Assembly: GCA_964342185.1 (NCBI GenBank)
Contig: CAYFER010000001.1
Location: 1-64,000 of the forward strand
From: CAUZIB01 sp964342185
GTDB taxonomy: Bacteria; Acidobacteriota; Vicinamibacteria; Vicinamibacterales; UBA8438
Reading direction: 5' to 3'
DNA length: 64,000 bases
Part shown: one piece after another, positions 1 through 8,230 of the stretch
How the letters are laid out: each line of letters begins with the position of its first letter
Position numbering within the stretch: position 1 is the stretch's first letter
Made by a program: the position numbers and the translations under genes
The notes under the pieces: generated by a model
Databases searched by the model: none
Told to the model about the DNA's origin: nothing
Seen by the model: the letters and a program-made list of their open reading frames with translations, nothing else

Positions 1-894
1 TGGCGCGATATCAATCACCTTTTGGAAGTGTTGTTTCGCGGTTTCGAAGTCACCCAGATTAAGAGAAACAAGTGCCAACTTAAACCACGGCTTTTCCCAA
101 TTCGGGTCAATAGCAGCGGCTTTTTCATACCAGTCGACTGCGGTTTCCATTTCACCCTTGGCAAATTCAACTTCGCCCAGGTTGAATAGGTCTTCCCTTG
201 ACGCGTTGGCTCCAGCCGTCGCTATGTCTGCGGCGGCATCAAGATCGCCCATCGCCAACCGGGTCCGCGCGATTTCAACTTTTGCCTGTTCACCTCTCTC
301 AGGATCGCCTGCGAGTTGTTCGTAGGAGGCGATTGCGGTTTCGTAATCACCGTTACCTCGATGAGCATTTCCGATATTGAGATGTAGATAGGTCATGCTT
401 GGAAGCACTGACAACAGTTGGTTGTATCCGGCTATCGCTGCGGCATAGTCCTGTGAGTCAAAAGCGTCATCGGCAGCGTTCAGGTCCGCTTCCAGCGCAG
501 CGGCATCAAGACCTTCCAACGCCTCTTCGCCGACTAAGCGTTCAAATGGAGATAGAACCCTGTTGAGATTGAAATTTGCGGTTGCTGCACCTTGCTGGCT
601 CACTGCGGTGACTATTTGGCCAGGCTGATACCCGTCGACTTCGGCGGTAATAGTCCATGTACCAGATGAAAAACCAATCATCGAAAAACGGCCATCGTCT
701 TCACTGACCGTTGCCAGTGTATCTCGGTCCGGAGAATTGGCTTCGATCGTAACCCCGCCTAGTGGTTGCCCGTCACCGTCCAGCACCCTTCCGGTGACCC
801 GCCCACGGGTGGCTTGCGCCAATACGGGTGCGACGGCGAACGCAAGCAATAACGCCAAAACTGACAAACCTCGCAACAAACGTGCAAACCTCAT
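1..894 (-). CDS. Exported CarboxypepD_reg-like and TPR protein, cut at its C-terminus
   Basis: The reading frame runs from an ATG at 892-894 to the left window edge without a stop, so only the first 298 residues are visible. The N-terminus is a clear signal peptide (MRFARLLRGL, then a hydrophobic stretch ending in VLAQA). Next comes a carboxypeptidase-regulatory-like beta-sandwich (about residues 25-95, starting TRGRVTGRVLDGDGQPLGGV). From about residue 130 there are helical pairs typical of tetratricopeptide repeats, including DYAAAIAGYNQLL, DYETAIASYEQLA and a late repeat with EMETAVDWYEKAA. It is a periplasmic or envelope protein that probably acts as a scaffold; no enzymatic motif is seen. 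The next gene, same strand, is a shorter relative with the same domain order, so the two look like a tandem duplication. Confidence 0.85.
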   Translation of the reverse strand, partial: MRFARLLRGLSVLALLLAFAVAPVLAQATRGRVTGRVLDGDGQPLGGVTIEANSPDRDTLATVSEDDGRFSMIGFSSGTWTITAEVDGYQPGQIVTAVSQQGAATANFNLNRVLSPFERLVGEEALEGLDAAALEADLNAADDAFDSQDYAAAIAGYNQLLSVLPSMTYLHLNIGNAHRGNGDYETAIASYEQLAGDPERGEQAKVEIARTRLAMGDLDAAADIATAGANASREDLFNLGEVEFAKGEMETAVDWYEKAAAIDPNWEKPWFKLALVSLNLGDFETAKQHFQKVIDIAP

Positions 895-957
895 GAAGTA
901 CTCCCTAAGTAACAGTAGATTCTATAGATAGTATAGCTGATGCTGAGCGCTGGCGAG

Positions 958-1620
958 TCATCTTGCTGGTTCTACGTTATCGAGCTCCTGGAGTGCGGAC
1001 TCGGCCTCTTTACTGGCAGGTGTGTTCGACGGTACTTTGCGATAGGCCGCCCGTGCTGCTGTGAAATTCTGTATCTCCTTGTAGGCGTGGCCGATTGGGA
1101 GGTTCAGACTTGTTAATTGAGGTACTTGCTCAAGGATGACCTGATACGCAGAAATAGCGCCGGTGTAGTTACCTTGGTCAAATAGTGCGTTAGCGGCATC
1201 GACCTCCGTCTGAAGGTCATCCGCTCGAATGCCAGCCAAGACGCCGGTGGACGCGACCGGAGGGTCCAACAGATCGATTTCCATGGTTAGTGAGACGACG
1301 CCACTGTTACCGGCCCGTCTGACTGGTGCAAAGCCCTGAGTGGGTTGGTAACCCCGTTTCTGAATTGTGAACAGCCATCGCCCGCGTTCGAGTCCAATAA
1401 ACGAAAATCGGCCGGAATCATCTGTTTCTGTTTCACCGATCCGGGGTGTCATATTACTTTCCGCCCTGACGGCGGCTTCAGTAATGGGGTTGCCGGCCGT
1501 GTCACGAACAACCCCTCGGATTACGGATTGTTGTGCCAAGGTTGGCTGCACGGTGATTAGCCAAGTACACAAAAAAGGCACAAACAGAGACAGCAGGCGT
1601 TGGGGCGTGTCAATTTTCAT
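958..1620 (-). CDS. Exported CarboxypepD_reg-like/TPR protein, short paralogue
   Basis: About 220 residues. A signal peptide (MKIDTPQRLL, hydrophobic core, cleavage near TLAQQ) is followed by a carboxypeptidase-regulatory-like domain (SVIRGVVRDTAGNPITEAAV) and a short TPR-like region (ALFDQGNYTGAISAYQVIL and FTAARAAYRKV). I chose the ATG at 1618-1620. A GTG nine codons upstream is possible, but the ATG gives a normal signal peptide and has GGA about 9 bases ahead. It resembles the gene immediately downstream at 1-894 in domain order and in the linker before the TPR (both have a conserved L-x-A/G-x-x-A-x-x-L-x-x-E/D-x-x-A-A pattern), so a duplication is likely. Function is unknown; it probably sits in the periplasm as a protein-interaction module. 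Confidence 0.8.
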   Translation of the reverse strand: MKIDTPQRLLSLFVPFLCTWLITVQPTLAQQSVIRGVVRDTAGNPITEAAVRAESNMTPRIGETETDDSGRFSFIGLERGRWLFTIQKRGYQPTQGFAPVRRAGNSGVVSLTMEIDLLDPPVASTGVLAGIRADDLQTEVDAANALFDQGNYTGAISAYQVILEQVPQLTSLNLPIGHAYKEIQNFTAARAAYRKVPSNTPASKEAESALQELDNVEPAR

Positions 1621-1664
1621 AGCTATCCAAGTAAAAATGATACCCACAGTATAATGCAGATTAA

Positions 1665-4055
1665 ATGCGCTCCTCGACTGGGGCCCCTCCTCGCTGCTGG
1701 TGTGGCATTCCGATTACGGTTGCCGTTTCTATCTTCCTGTTGTGTGCATTTGGTCATCTGGTAAGTGCGGTAGTTGCACAGGACGCCGAAGTTAGTGTTC
1801 AAGTTAATACTGCCCGATTGGATGAGATTGATGACGCAGTGAATACTGCGATTCGCAACGCAGACCTGCCCGGTGCCATTGTCTTGATTTCGCACCACGG
1901 TCAAATCATCTATCACAAGGCGTTCGGACGTCGCGCGGTGCAACCAACATCCGAAGCGATGACGACCGACACGATTTTTGATCTTGCTTCACTAACGAAG
2001 GTTGTCGCAACGGCCCCAGCTGTGATGATGTTGGTGGAAGATGGACTGATCAGGTTACGAGACCCAGTGGATCGCTACATTCCAGGTTTCGAGCGTCACG
2101 GTAAGGACGAAATTACGGTTGAGCATCTATTGACCCACATGTCTGGATTGAGACCTGATTTTCCTCTTGACGAGGAATTTCAAGGCTATCAGAGAGCGAT
2201 TGCACGGGCGATTGAGGAGCGACCAGTTCACGCTGCAGGAACGCAGTTTGTGTATAGCGACATCAATTTCATTGTTCTTGCTGAAATTGTGGCGCGTATA
2301 AGTGGCACACCTTTCGATCAATTTGTCGACCGCCGCCTATTTTCACCACTTAGGATGACCGACACAGGCTTTTTACCGTCACCGGCCAAGCGAGTCAGGG
2401 TTGCACCGACCGAATCCTGTCGTCCCTTTGGTTGGCCTTGTGGAGATGAGGGCAGTGTGATGTTGCGGGGCGTTGTGCACGACCCGACGGCGAGGAGGAT
2501 GGGAGGCATTGCTGGACATGCGGGCTTGTTTGGAACCGCGGACGATTTGGCTCGATACGGTGCGATGTTACTGGCAAATGGCATGTTGGATGAGGCACAT
2601 GTTTTGTCTCCCTTGTCTATCGCCAGGATGACGCGGCCAGCCACGACTTTTGGGATGGGAGAACAGCGAGGGTTGGGTTGGGATATCAGTTCACGATACT
2701 CGTCGAACAGGGGAGATTTGTTCTCCACTGGGTCTTATGGCCACACTGGTTTTACGGGAACTTCGATTTGGATTGATCCAGCTACGCAGACCGTGGTGGT
2801 GTTTCTGTCAAACCGAGTGCATCCCAACGGTGGTGGCAACGTGACAGCGCTGCGCGGGAGGGTTGCAACGTTAGCGGCGGCGGCGGTGACAATTGACGTA
2901 GTCCGAGAGAACGAGAGTAATAGTTCTGTCAGAACTGGGATTGACCGTCTCCGAGACGAGAATTTTTCCAGACTTGAAGGTCAACGCGTGGGTCTGGTGA
3001 CGAATCAAACTGGCCGGGCGTCCAGTGGATCTACCACGATTGAGTTACTACACGGAGCGCAAAATGTTGTTCTAACGCACTTGTTTAGTCCTGAGCACGG
3101 GATTCGTGGAGACGTCGAATCTGAAGTAGCCGACGCCATCGACCCCATAACGGGACTAACGATTTACTCGCTGTACGGTGACACCAGACGACCGAAGTCG
3201 ATCATGCTCGATGGATTAGACACGATTGTTGTGGACCTCCAGGACGTTGGTGCTAGGTTTTACACCTATGCCACTACGTTAGGCTACATGATGGAGGCGG
3301 CCGCTGAGAGAAACATCAAAGTGGTCGTTCTGGATCGTCCAAACCCAATCAATGGTGTATCAGTCGAAGGGCCACTTCTTGACGACGCGCTGCAGGGGTT
3401 TACTGGATATTTGTCCATGCCGATTCGCCATGGACTGACGTTGGGTGAATTAGCTCAAGTGTTTAATGCGGAACGAGACATTGGCGTTGAGTTGGAGGTT
3501 GTTCGTATGGAGGGATGGCGTCGCCGACTTTGGTACGACGAAACAGGTCTGTTGTGGATTAATCCCTCTCCCAATCTTCGATCTGTGACTCAAGCCACAC
3601 TCTATCCGGGAATTGGTTCCATCGAGCATACGAATCTTTCGGTGGGGCGCGGCACTGATGGCCCCTTCGAATACGTTGGAGCCCCTTGGATTGATGGGAC
3701 CAGATTAGCGAAGGTTCTCAATGGCCGGCATTTGGATGGTGTGCGCTTTTATCCGATGGAGTTCATTCCTGACCGTGACCGTTATGCGGACGAACTGTGT
3801 TTTGGTGTTGGAATGTCTGTTATTGATCGAGACGTCATGCGACCTGTTAGAGTCGGTGTTGAAATTGCGGCGGCGTTACTTCGTTTGTATCCGAATGAAT
3901 TTGACCTTGACTCAGCGACTCGACTAGTGGGTTCCCGCGCAACCATTCAACGTATTCAAGTGGGTCGCGACCCTGCCGACATTGCATTGGACTGGACCGC
4001 TGGTGAACGTCAGTGGCGGCAACGGATTGCCCCCCATCTTTTGTATGAACCTTAA
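1665..4055 (+). CDS. Beta-lactamase-like serine hydrolase fused to NamZ (DUF1343) exo-N-acetylmuramidase domain
   Basis: A 796-residue exported fusion. Residues 1-39 are an export signal or anchor. About residues 45-410 are a class C beta-lactamase/D,D-peptidase-like domain with SLTK at 109-112 (the Ser-x-x-Lys nucleophile motif), a YSD motif (usual Tyr-x-Asn position) and GHTG near the C-terminal side (the His/Lys-Thr-Gly position). About residues 425-796 are a DUF1343 domain with LVTNQTG, the FSPEHGIRG motif (the Glu-His pair reported as catalytic in NamZ enzymes), DLQDVG, DRPNPI and the C-terminal NPSPNLRS block. NamZ enzymes remove terminal MurNAc from peptidoglycan fragments. The fusion suggests a cell-wall recycling or scavenging enzyme that handles both the peptide and sugar parts. 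The start is divergent from the 958-1620 gene, with only 44 bases between them. Confidence 0.88.
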   Translation: MRSSTGAPPRCWCGIPITVAVSIFLLCAFGHLVSAVVAQDAEVSVQVNTARLDEIDDAVNTAIRNADLPGAIVLISHHGQIIYHKAFGRRAVQPTSEAMTTDTIFDLASLTKVVATAPAVMMLVEDGLIRLRDPVDRYIPGFERHGKDEITVEHLLTHMSGLRPDFPLDEEFQGYQRAIARAIEERPVHAAGTQFVYSDINFIVLAEIVARISGTPFDQFVDRRLFSPLRMTDTGFLPSPAKRVRVAPTESCRPFGWPCGDEGSVMLRGVVHDPTARRMGGIAGHAGLFGTADDLARYGAMLLANGMLDEAHVLSPLSIARMTRPATTFGMGEQRGLGWDISSRYSSNRGDLFSTGSYGHTGFTGTSIWIDPATQTVVVFLSNRVHPNGGGNVTALRGRVATLAAAAVTIDVVRENESNSSVRTGIDRLRDENFSRLEGQRVGLVTNQTGRASSGSTTIELLHGAQNVVLTHLFSPEHGIRGDVESEVADAIDPITGLTIYSLYGDTRRPKSIMLDGLDTIVVDLQDVGARFYTYATTLGYMMEAAAERNIKVVVLDRPNPINGVSVEGPLLDDALQGFTGYLSMPIRHGLTLGELAQVFNAERDIGVELEVVRMEGWRRRLWYDETGLLWINPSPNLRSVTQATLYPGIGSIEHTNLSVGRGTDGPFEYVGAPWIDGTRLAKVLNGRHLDGVRFYPMEFIPDRDRYADELCFGVGMSVIDRDVMRPVRVGVEIAAALLRLYPNEFDLDSATRLVGSRATIQRIQVGRDPADIALDWTAGERQWRQRIAPHLLYEP

Positions 4056-4083
4056 AAAGACGGTTTTGGGCCGGTGCGTGGCA

Positions 4084-4500
4084 CTAGAGCTGGTACAACA
4101 TGACATACACGACCACACCCGTGACGGATACATACAACCATAAGGGCAGCGTCCACCGGGCTATTCGTGCATGACGGTCGAACCTCTCTCGTAATGCATG
4201 AACCAGTGTAATGAGGGCCAGTGGCAAAATCACTGCTGCTAGGATCACGTGCGTGATCAAGATCGTGAAATAAACAAACCGGATGACACCTGTCCCTGTG
4301 AACGATACTGACCCGACATTGTAGTGATAGATCAAATAAGAGACCAAAAACACAGTCGAGGTGGCAAATGCACCGAGCATGCAGGCTCGATGTGCTCTAA
4401 TTTGACGCCGTCGAATTAGGATGTATCCGGCCGTCAAAAACAGACCAGCAATTCCGTTGAGCAGTGCATTGAGCGTGGGTAAACTAGACAATTCGATCAA
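4084..4500 (-). CDS. DUF420 membrane protein, likely terminal oxidase assembly
   Basis: A 138-residue membrane protein with four predicted membrane segments (first LNALLNGIAGLFLTAGYILI; later segments around FATSTVFLVSYLIYHY, FVYFTILITHVILAAVILPL and LPLWLYVSVTGVVVYVML). The conserved H of HRACM, the Y-H pair in LIYHY and the TH in LITHV are typical of DUF420 (YozB-like) proteins, whose members act in heme-copper oxidase maturation. The start is TTG at 4498-4500, supported by GGGAGG seven bases upstream. It is the last gene of the ctaA-ctaB-ABC run, 14 bases after the permease, and that context fits a role in oxidase assembly. Confidence 0.82.
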   Translation of the reverse strand: MIELSSLPTLNALLNGIAGLFLTAGYILIRRRQIRAHRACMLGAFATSTVFLVSYLIYHYNVGSVSFTGTGVIRFVYFTILITHVILAAVILPLALITLVHALRERFDRHARIARWTLPLWLYVSVTGVVVYVMLYQL

Positions 4501-4514
4501 TGGGAACCTCCCAG

Positions 4515-5297
4515 CTAGCTACGACGGTGCGTTACACTCCAGCTACTTAGGGCCAACATTACTAGGCCAAAGGTTGCAACAAATACGAGCGGTCTTGTTA
4601 TGCCTATCGATGCCGTCTCGGTACCTATCGTAGGATTTGTCAGGACGGTTCTGAGTGCCGACACACCGTAACTCATAGGGTTTACCAGCATTACGCCGCG
4701 AATCCATCCTGCTGCGCCACTTGCTGGAAAGACGGCACCCGATAAGAGCCACATCGGAAATAGTAGCAAGTTCATGATGGCGTGAAATCCTTGTGTCGAG
4801 TCAAGCATCCATGCCAATACAAAACCAAGGCTTGTTAATGCGAACGCCAGTATGACCAGTACGGCCAATAACAACGGGACGCTCGCGATATTGATCTGCG
4901 TGTTGGCCAATGGTGCAAGGAAGAGGAACAACGATGCTTGCAGAAGCGCTAGCGTCGTTCCTCCGAGGATTTTGCCGAGAGCAATTGCACTCCGCGGGAC
5001 TGGAGACACGAGGACTCCTTGCAGGAATCCATCATGGCGGTCTTCGATCACTGAGATTGTTGAAAAGATCGCGGTAAATAACAAGATCAGTGCGAGAGTG
5101 CCGGGATAGAAATATTCGAGATATCCGCCAGCTGGTACCCCAAGGCTGCCCACACTGAACGAACTACCAAGTCCAGAGCCGAGTAGGACCCAAAACACGA
5201 CTGGTGTGCCCAGCGCTCCGACGATACGCGATCGCTGCCGCAGAAACTGTGCGAGTTCGCGGCGCCAGAGTGTGTAAATAGCGAGTGTTAACTCCAT
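4515..5297 (-). CDS. ABC-2 type transporter permease
   Basis: A 260-residue integral membrane protein of the ABC-2 family with six predicted membrane segments. An N-terminal amphipathic start (LAIYTLWRRELAQFLRQRSRI) is followed by a first segment with VVFWVLLGSGLG. A central segment holds ALILLFTAIFSTISVIEDRHDGFLQGVL, where the E-D-R and G-F-L-x-x-x-L/V pattern is the usual coupling region. The NPMSYGVSALR motif before the last segment is typical of DrrB/NodJ-like permeases. It overlaps the ATPase gene upstream by 10 bases and surely works with it. The position between ctaB and DUF420 suggests a substrate linked to heme or oxidase biogenesis, but the sequence does not show what is moved. Confidence 0.88.
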   Translation of the reverse strand: MELTLAIYTLWRRELAQFLRQRSRIVGALGTPVVFWVLLGSGLGSSFSVGSLGVPAGGYLEYFYPGTLALILLFTAIFSTISVIEDRHDGFLQGVLVSPVPRSAIALGKILGGTTLALLQASLFLFLAPLANTQINIASVPLLLAVLVILAFALTSLGFVLAWMLDSTQGFHAIMNLLLFPMWLLSGAVFPASGAAGWIRGVMLVNPMSYGVSALRTVLTNPTIGTETASIGITRPLVFVATFGLVMLALSSWSVTHRRS

Positions 5298-6214
5298 CGT
5301 TGTCCAGTGTGGTGTAAAAACACATCCTCAAGGGTTGGTTTCCCGACGGCTATGCCGTCGACTTGTCCCGGGAATGCCTCAATCAACTCCGAGACGAAGG
5401 AACGTCCATTGGTCCGTTCTATGCGGACACAACCATCGACTACAGACACGTCCTGTCCAAAACGGCGATGGATATCCTCAGCCAGTACCGAGGGAGTCTT
5501 TGATGTAATCATGATGACGTCACCTCCGATCTCGGCGACTAAGTCATCGGGAGACCCTAAGGCAACGAGATGTCCTTCGTGGAGTACGGCGACGCGATCT
5601 GATTTTTCTGCTTCATCCATGAGATGAGTCGTCAGCATGACCGTAGTGCCGAGTGTGTGCCTGAGGTTGTCCAAGTGATCCCATAATTCTCTTCGGGCAC
5701 CCGGGTCGAGGCCGGTACTCGGTTCGTCTAACACGAGGAGTTTTGGTTCTGGAAGCAGAGCTTTGGCAATTTCGACCCGCCGTTGGAGTCCGCCTGATAG
5801 TGTTCCGACGAAGTCTTGAGCACGGTCCGCCAGTGCGACTAGAGTGAGTACGTCGGTAATGCGAGCAGCAAGGCGTTTGCCGCTGAGGCCATATAGGTGC
5901 CCGTGAGTCTTGAGGTTTTCTGTCACCGTCAGACGACTGTCGAGGGCGGGTGATTGAAACACGACGCCCATAACCCGCCGTATGTGCTGTGCGTCGTTCG
6001 CAATGTCGTGACCAAACACTGAGACATGTCCCGGTGTCGTTGGAAGTAGTGTGGTGATGATTCGAAAGAGCGTTGTCTTGCCCCCTCCATTGGGGCCGAG
6101 AAGGGCAAAACTACTGCCAGCATCGGCCGAAAACGTCACATCAATTAGCGCTTGACGGTCGCCGTACCGGTGATTGAGCGACGAGATCTGGATAGCTGGA
6201 AGCTCAGAAGACAC
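5288..6214 (-). CDS. ABC transporter ATP-binding protein (DrrA/CcmA-like)
   Basis: A 308-residue ATPase with all nucleotide-binding motifs: Walker A GPNGGGKTT near residue 40, Q-loop VFQSPALD, signature LSGGLQRR, Walker B LLVLDEPSTGLDP, and H-loop LTTHLMDEAE. A C-terminal extension of about 80 residues carries the EDVFLHHTG ending that is common in ABC-2 drug or polysaccharide exporter ATPases. The start is GTG at 6212-6214, overlapping the end of ctaB by 11 bases; the stop overlaps the permease start. That coupling, and the shared strand with ctaA and ctaB, place it in one transcription unit for respiratory enzyme assembly. One alternative is a resistance-type exporter that merely shares the operon. 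Confidence 0.92.
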   Translation of the reverse strand: MSSELPAIQISSLNHRYGDRQALIDVTFSADAGSSFALLGPNGGGKTTLFRIITTLLPTTPGHVSVFGHDIANDAQHIRRVMGVVFQSPALDSRLTVTENLKTHGHLYGLSGKRLAARITDVLTLVALADRAQDFVGTLSGGLQRRVEIAKALLPEPKLLVLDEPSTGLDPGARRELWDHLDNLRHTLGTTVMLTTHLMDEAEKSDRVAVLHEGHLVALGSPDDLVAEIGGDVIMITSKTPSVLAEDIHRRFGQDVSVVDGCVRIERTNGRSFVSELIEAFPGQVDGIAVGKPTLEDVFLHHTGQRWS

Positions 6215-7094
6215 TGTTGATAACCAATAAGGCCCATACTAGTGGGAGATAGACCAGAGAGCCGACAAATAGCGATCGAGCTCTAATATCCGATGGTTCT
6301 TCGAAAAAACGCCACGCGAGAACTAGAAATGCCGTTCCAAAACCGAACGCGGCTCCCGCATAGAACCGACCAGTAAGGCCGACAACCGTTGGCGCCAGAC
6401 TTACGGGCACGAGGGCTCCGGCGAACAGCAGTGCATACTTTGCGTTGCGACGTCCGTCCTGATTAACGACGGCCATGAGCGGCAGTTTCGCTCGTCGGAA
6501 GTCCTCTCGATACATCCATGACAGAGCGTGGAAGTGAGGTAGCTGCCAGAGGAACACTATGCCAAATAACACCCACGCTTCGATACCTAACGAATCGCGA
6601 GCTGCAGCCCAGCCAATTACTGGTGGCAGCGCGCCTGGTACGGCCCCGATAACTGTGGACCACGACGTTCGTCGCTTTAACGGCGTGTAGATTGCTATGT
6701 AACTAACCAAGGTTGCCGCTGCGACGACCATAGATAAGAGATTCGCTCCAGTTCTAAGTTCCACTAGACCGAATGTGGTTAGCAGTCCTGCCAGTACAAA
6801 CGCTTCCGACGGCTGAACTCGGCCAGCGGGAATTGGTCGCTGACGCGTTCGTTCCATAATTCCGTCAATGTCACGTTCGGCTATTTGGTTATAGGCTGCT
6901 GCACCACCAGCCACGAGCAGTGATCCCATGACGGTGTGGAAGAGAGTTAGAAGATCAAAGGAACCGGTAGAACCGAGGCAGTAACCGATCCCGGTCGTGA
7001 AGACTACTAACGAGTTCAATCGTAGTTTTGTAAGGACGAGAAAGTCGACCAGCCGGGGCCATTTCGACGATATCGTGACCGTATCCGTCTTCAT
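6204..7094 (-). CDS. ctaB: Protoheme IX farnesyltransferase (heme O synthase)
   Basis: Adds a farnesyl group to heme B to make heme O, in the inner membrane. The 296-residue protein has the UbiA-family pattern of about nine membrane segments. The first Asp-rich motif appears as AYNQIAERDIDGIMERTRQRPIPAGR (N-x-x-x-D-x-x-x-D type), and the second loop has the IIGAVPGALPPVIGWAA and HFHALSWMYREDFRRAKLPLM blocks specific to CtaB/CyoE. Its ATG overlaps the TGA of ctaA by four bases (ATGA), so the two are translationally coupled. With CtaA it makes heme A, which implies an aa3- or ba3-type oxidase elsewhere in the genome. Confidence 0.96.
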   Translation of the reverse strand: MKTDTVTISSKWPRLVDFLVLTKLRLNSLVVFTTGIGYCLGSTGSFDLLTLFHTVMGSLLVAGGAAAYNQIAERDIDGIMERTRQRPIPAGRVQPSEAFVLAGLLTTFGLVELRTGANLLSMVVAAATLVSYIAIYTPLKRRTSWSTVIGAVPGALPPVIGWAAARDSLGIEAWVLFGIVFLWQLPHFHALSWMYREDFRRAKLPLMAVVNQDGRRNAKYALLFAGALVPVSLAPTVVGLTGRFYAGAAFGFGTAFLVLAWRFFEEPSDIRARSLFVGSLVYLPLVWALLVINSVF

Positions 7095-8092
7095 GCACCT
7101 GCCCCGTTTGAACTGTCAGGAGTCAAGTTTACAGGCGGTGCATGACCCTCCTGCCCAAGGGTGTGTGGGGTTTCGAATTGGTCACGATACACGCGGAGCG
7201 CCAGTACCACCGAGGTGACCCATAACAACGCTCCGTTGGCCATATGTGCGGTATTGATAGCAACATGTTTCTCGCTAAGCACCGTCCAAGCACCAAGGGC
7301 AAATTGCGCAATGACGACTACGAGCAGAAGGATGGCCGGTCGAACTAGTTCGTGTCTGGTTCTTAACCGAGACAAGATATGGGCACTCAGGGCTATTACG
7401 AACGAAACCACAATTACTGCCCCGATACGATGTGCAAAATTAATCGCGATACCAGGATTCCAGATCGGTGGAACGATACTGCCAAATGCGAGAGGAAAGT
7501 CAGGAATGGCGAGTCCGGCTCCGGTGTGGCGCATGGTTGCCCCAATGAGGATTTGGATATATACAGCAACTGGCGTGAACATCGCCAAGCGACGCAAGGC
7601 CACGTCGCCGATGATGGTTTCCGTTTCACTCTGATTGCGCCTGTAGTGGTTCTGCCACCCCGGAGACGTAAAGAGGGCGAGACTGACGACAAGCATGAAG
7701 AAAATCTGTGCCAGTCCTGCATGGCTAATTGAAATCGGAGCTGGCAAGAAATAGAGAACCGTAAGACCACCGAGCACGCCTTGGGTGATAACTGCGACCA
7801 GGGCGATCCAGCCCAATCGTTGAACCCACCGTCGTGGCTCTACCCACGTCAGCCAGAGTGCCAGCACGATCGTCATTAGGCCGACGGTACTAGCGATCAG
7901 TCGATGTCCGTGCTCGTACAAAATGCCCCCTACCATCATCGACAGGGGAAAGCTGTACATGAAGTAACCGTAGGTGCTGGGCCAGTCTGGAACAGCTAGG
8001 CCAGAGCCCGTACTGGTGACCAGGCCACCCACTGCAATCAGCAGCAACGATGTGGCGGTAAGCAGTTTGGTGTAGCGGTGCAGCCAGAGCAT
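7091..8092 (-). CDS. ctaA: Heme A synthase (COX15/CtaA family)
   Basis: Oxidises heme O to heme A in the membrane. The protein has about 333 residues and eight membrane segments in two similar four-helix halves. Conserved His positions are seen as LWLHRYTKL, EHGHRLIAS, SHAGLAQ, FAHRIGA and NTAHMANG. The hallmark GSGLAVPDWPSTYGYF lies after helix 1, and its second-half counterpart is TGAGLAIPDFPLAFG. I use the ATG at 8090-8092, because a longer reading frame would run through the terminator hairpin at 8135-8169 and because this ATG gives the usual family N-terminus. It heads the operon with ctaB, the ABC transporter and DUF420. Confidence 0.94.
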   Translation of the reverse strand: MLWLHRYTKLLTATSLLLIAVGGLVTSTGSGLAVPDWPSTYGYFMYSFPLSMMVGGILYEHGHRLIASTVGLMTIVLALWLTWVEPRRWVQRLGWIALVAVITQGVLGGLTVLYFLPAPISISHAGLAQIFFMLVVSLALFTSPGWQNHYRRNQSETETIIGDVALRRLAMFTPVAVYIQILIGATMRHTGAGLAIPDFPLAFGSIVPPIWNPGIAINFAHRIGAVIVVSFVIALSAHILSRLRTRHELVRPAILLLVVVIAQFALGAWTVLSEKHVAINTAHMANGALLWVTSVVLALRVYRDQFETPHTLGQEGHAPPVNLTPDSSNGAGA

Positions 8093-8134
8093 AGTCAGAT
8101 GCAGCCGCCGATCTAACCAGAAACCGTGGATGAG

Positions 8135-8169
8135 AAAAATGGCGGGCGTCCTGTTAGTGAACGCCCGCC
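8135..8169 (-). terminator. Rho-independent terminator after the cupredoxin-like lipoprotein gene
   Basis: A perfect 9-bp stem, GGCGGGCGT (8141-8149) against ACGCCCGCC (8161-8169), with an 11-base loop. It is followed on the minus strand by ATTTTTC (8134-8140). It ends the transcript of the gene at 8231-8998 and separates it from ctaA. Confidence 0.88.
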
Positions 8170-8230
8170 CCATCTTGCAATTGGGTCTCTGGGAATTATG
8201 CGACCTCGTCCTTGTGTCGCCGGTAGAGAC

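Noticed and set aside
8093..8173. N-terminal extension of heme A synthase from 8173
   Set aside because: It would translate through the terminator hairpin 8135-8169 and adds residues that the family lacks; the ATG at 8092 gives the usual N-terminus.
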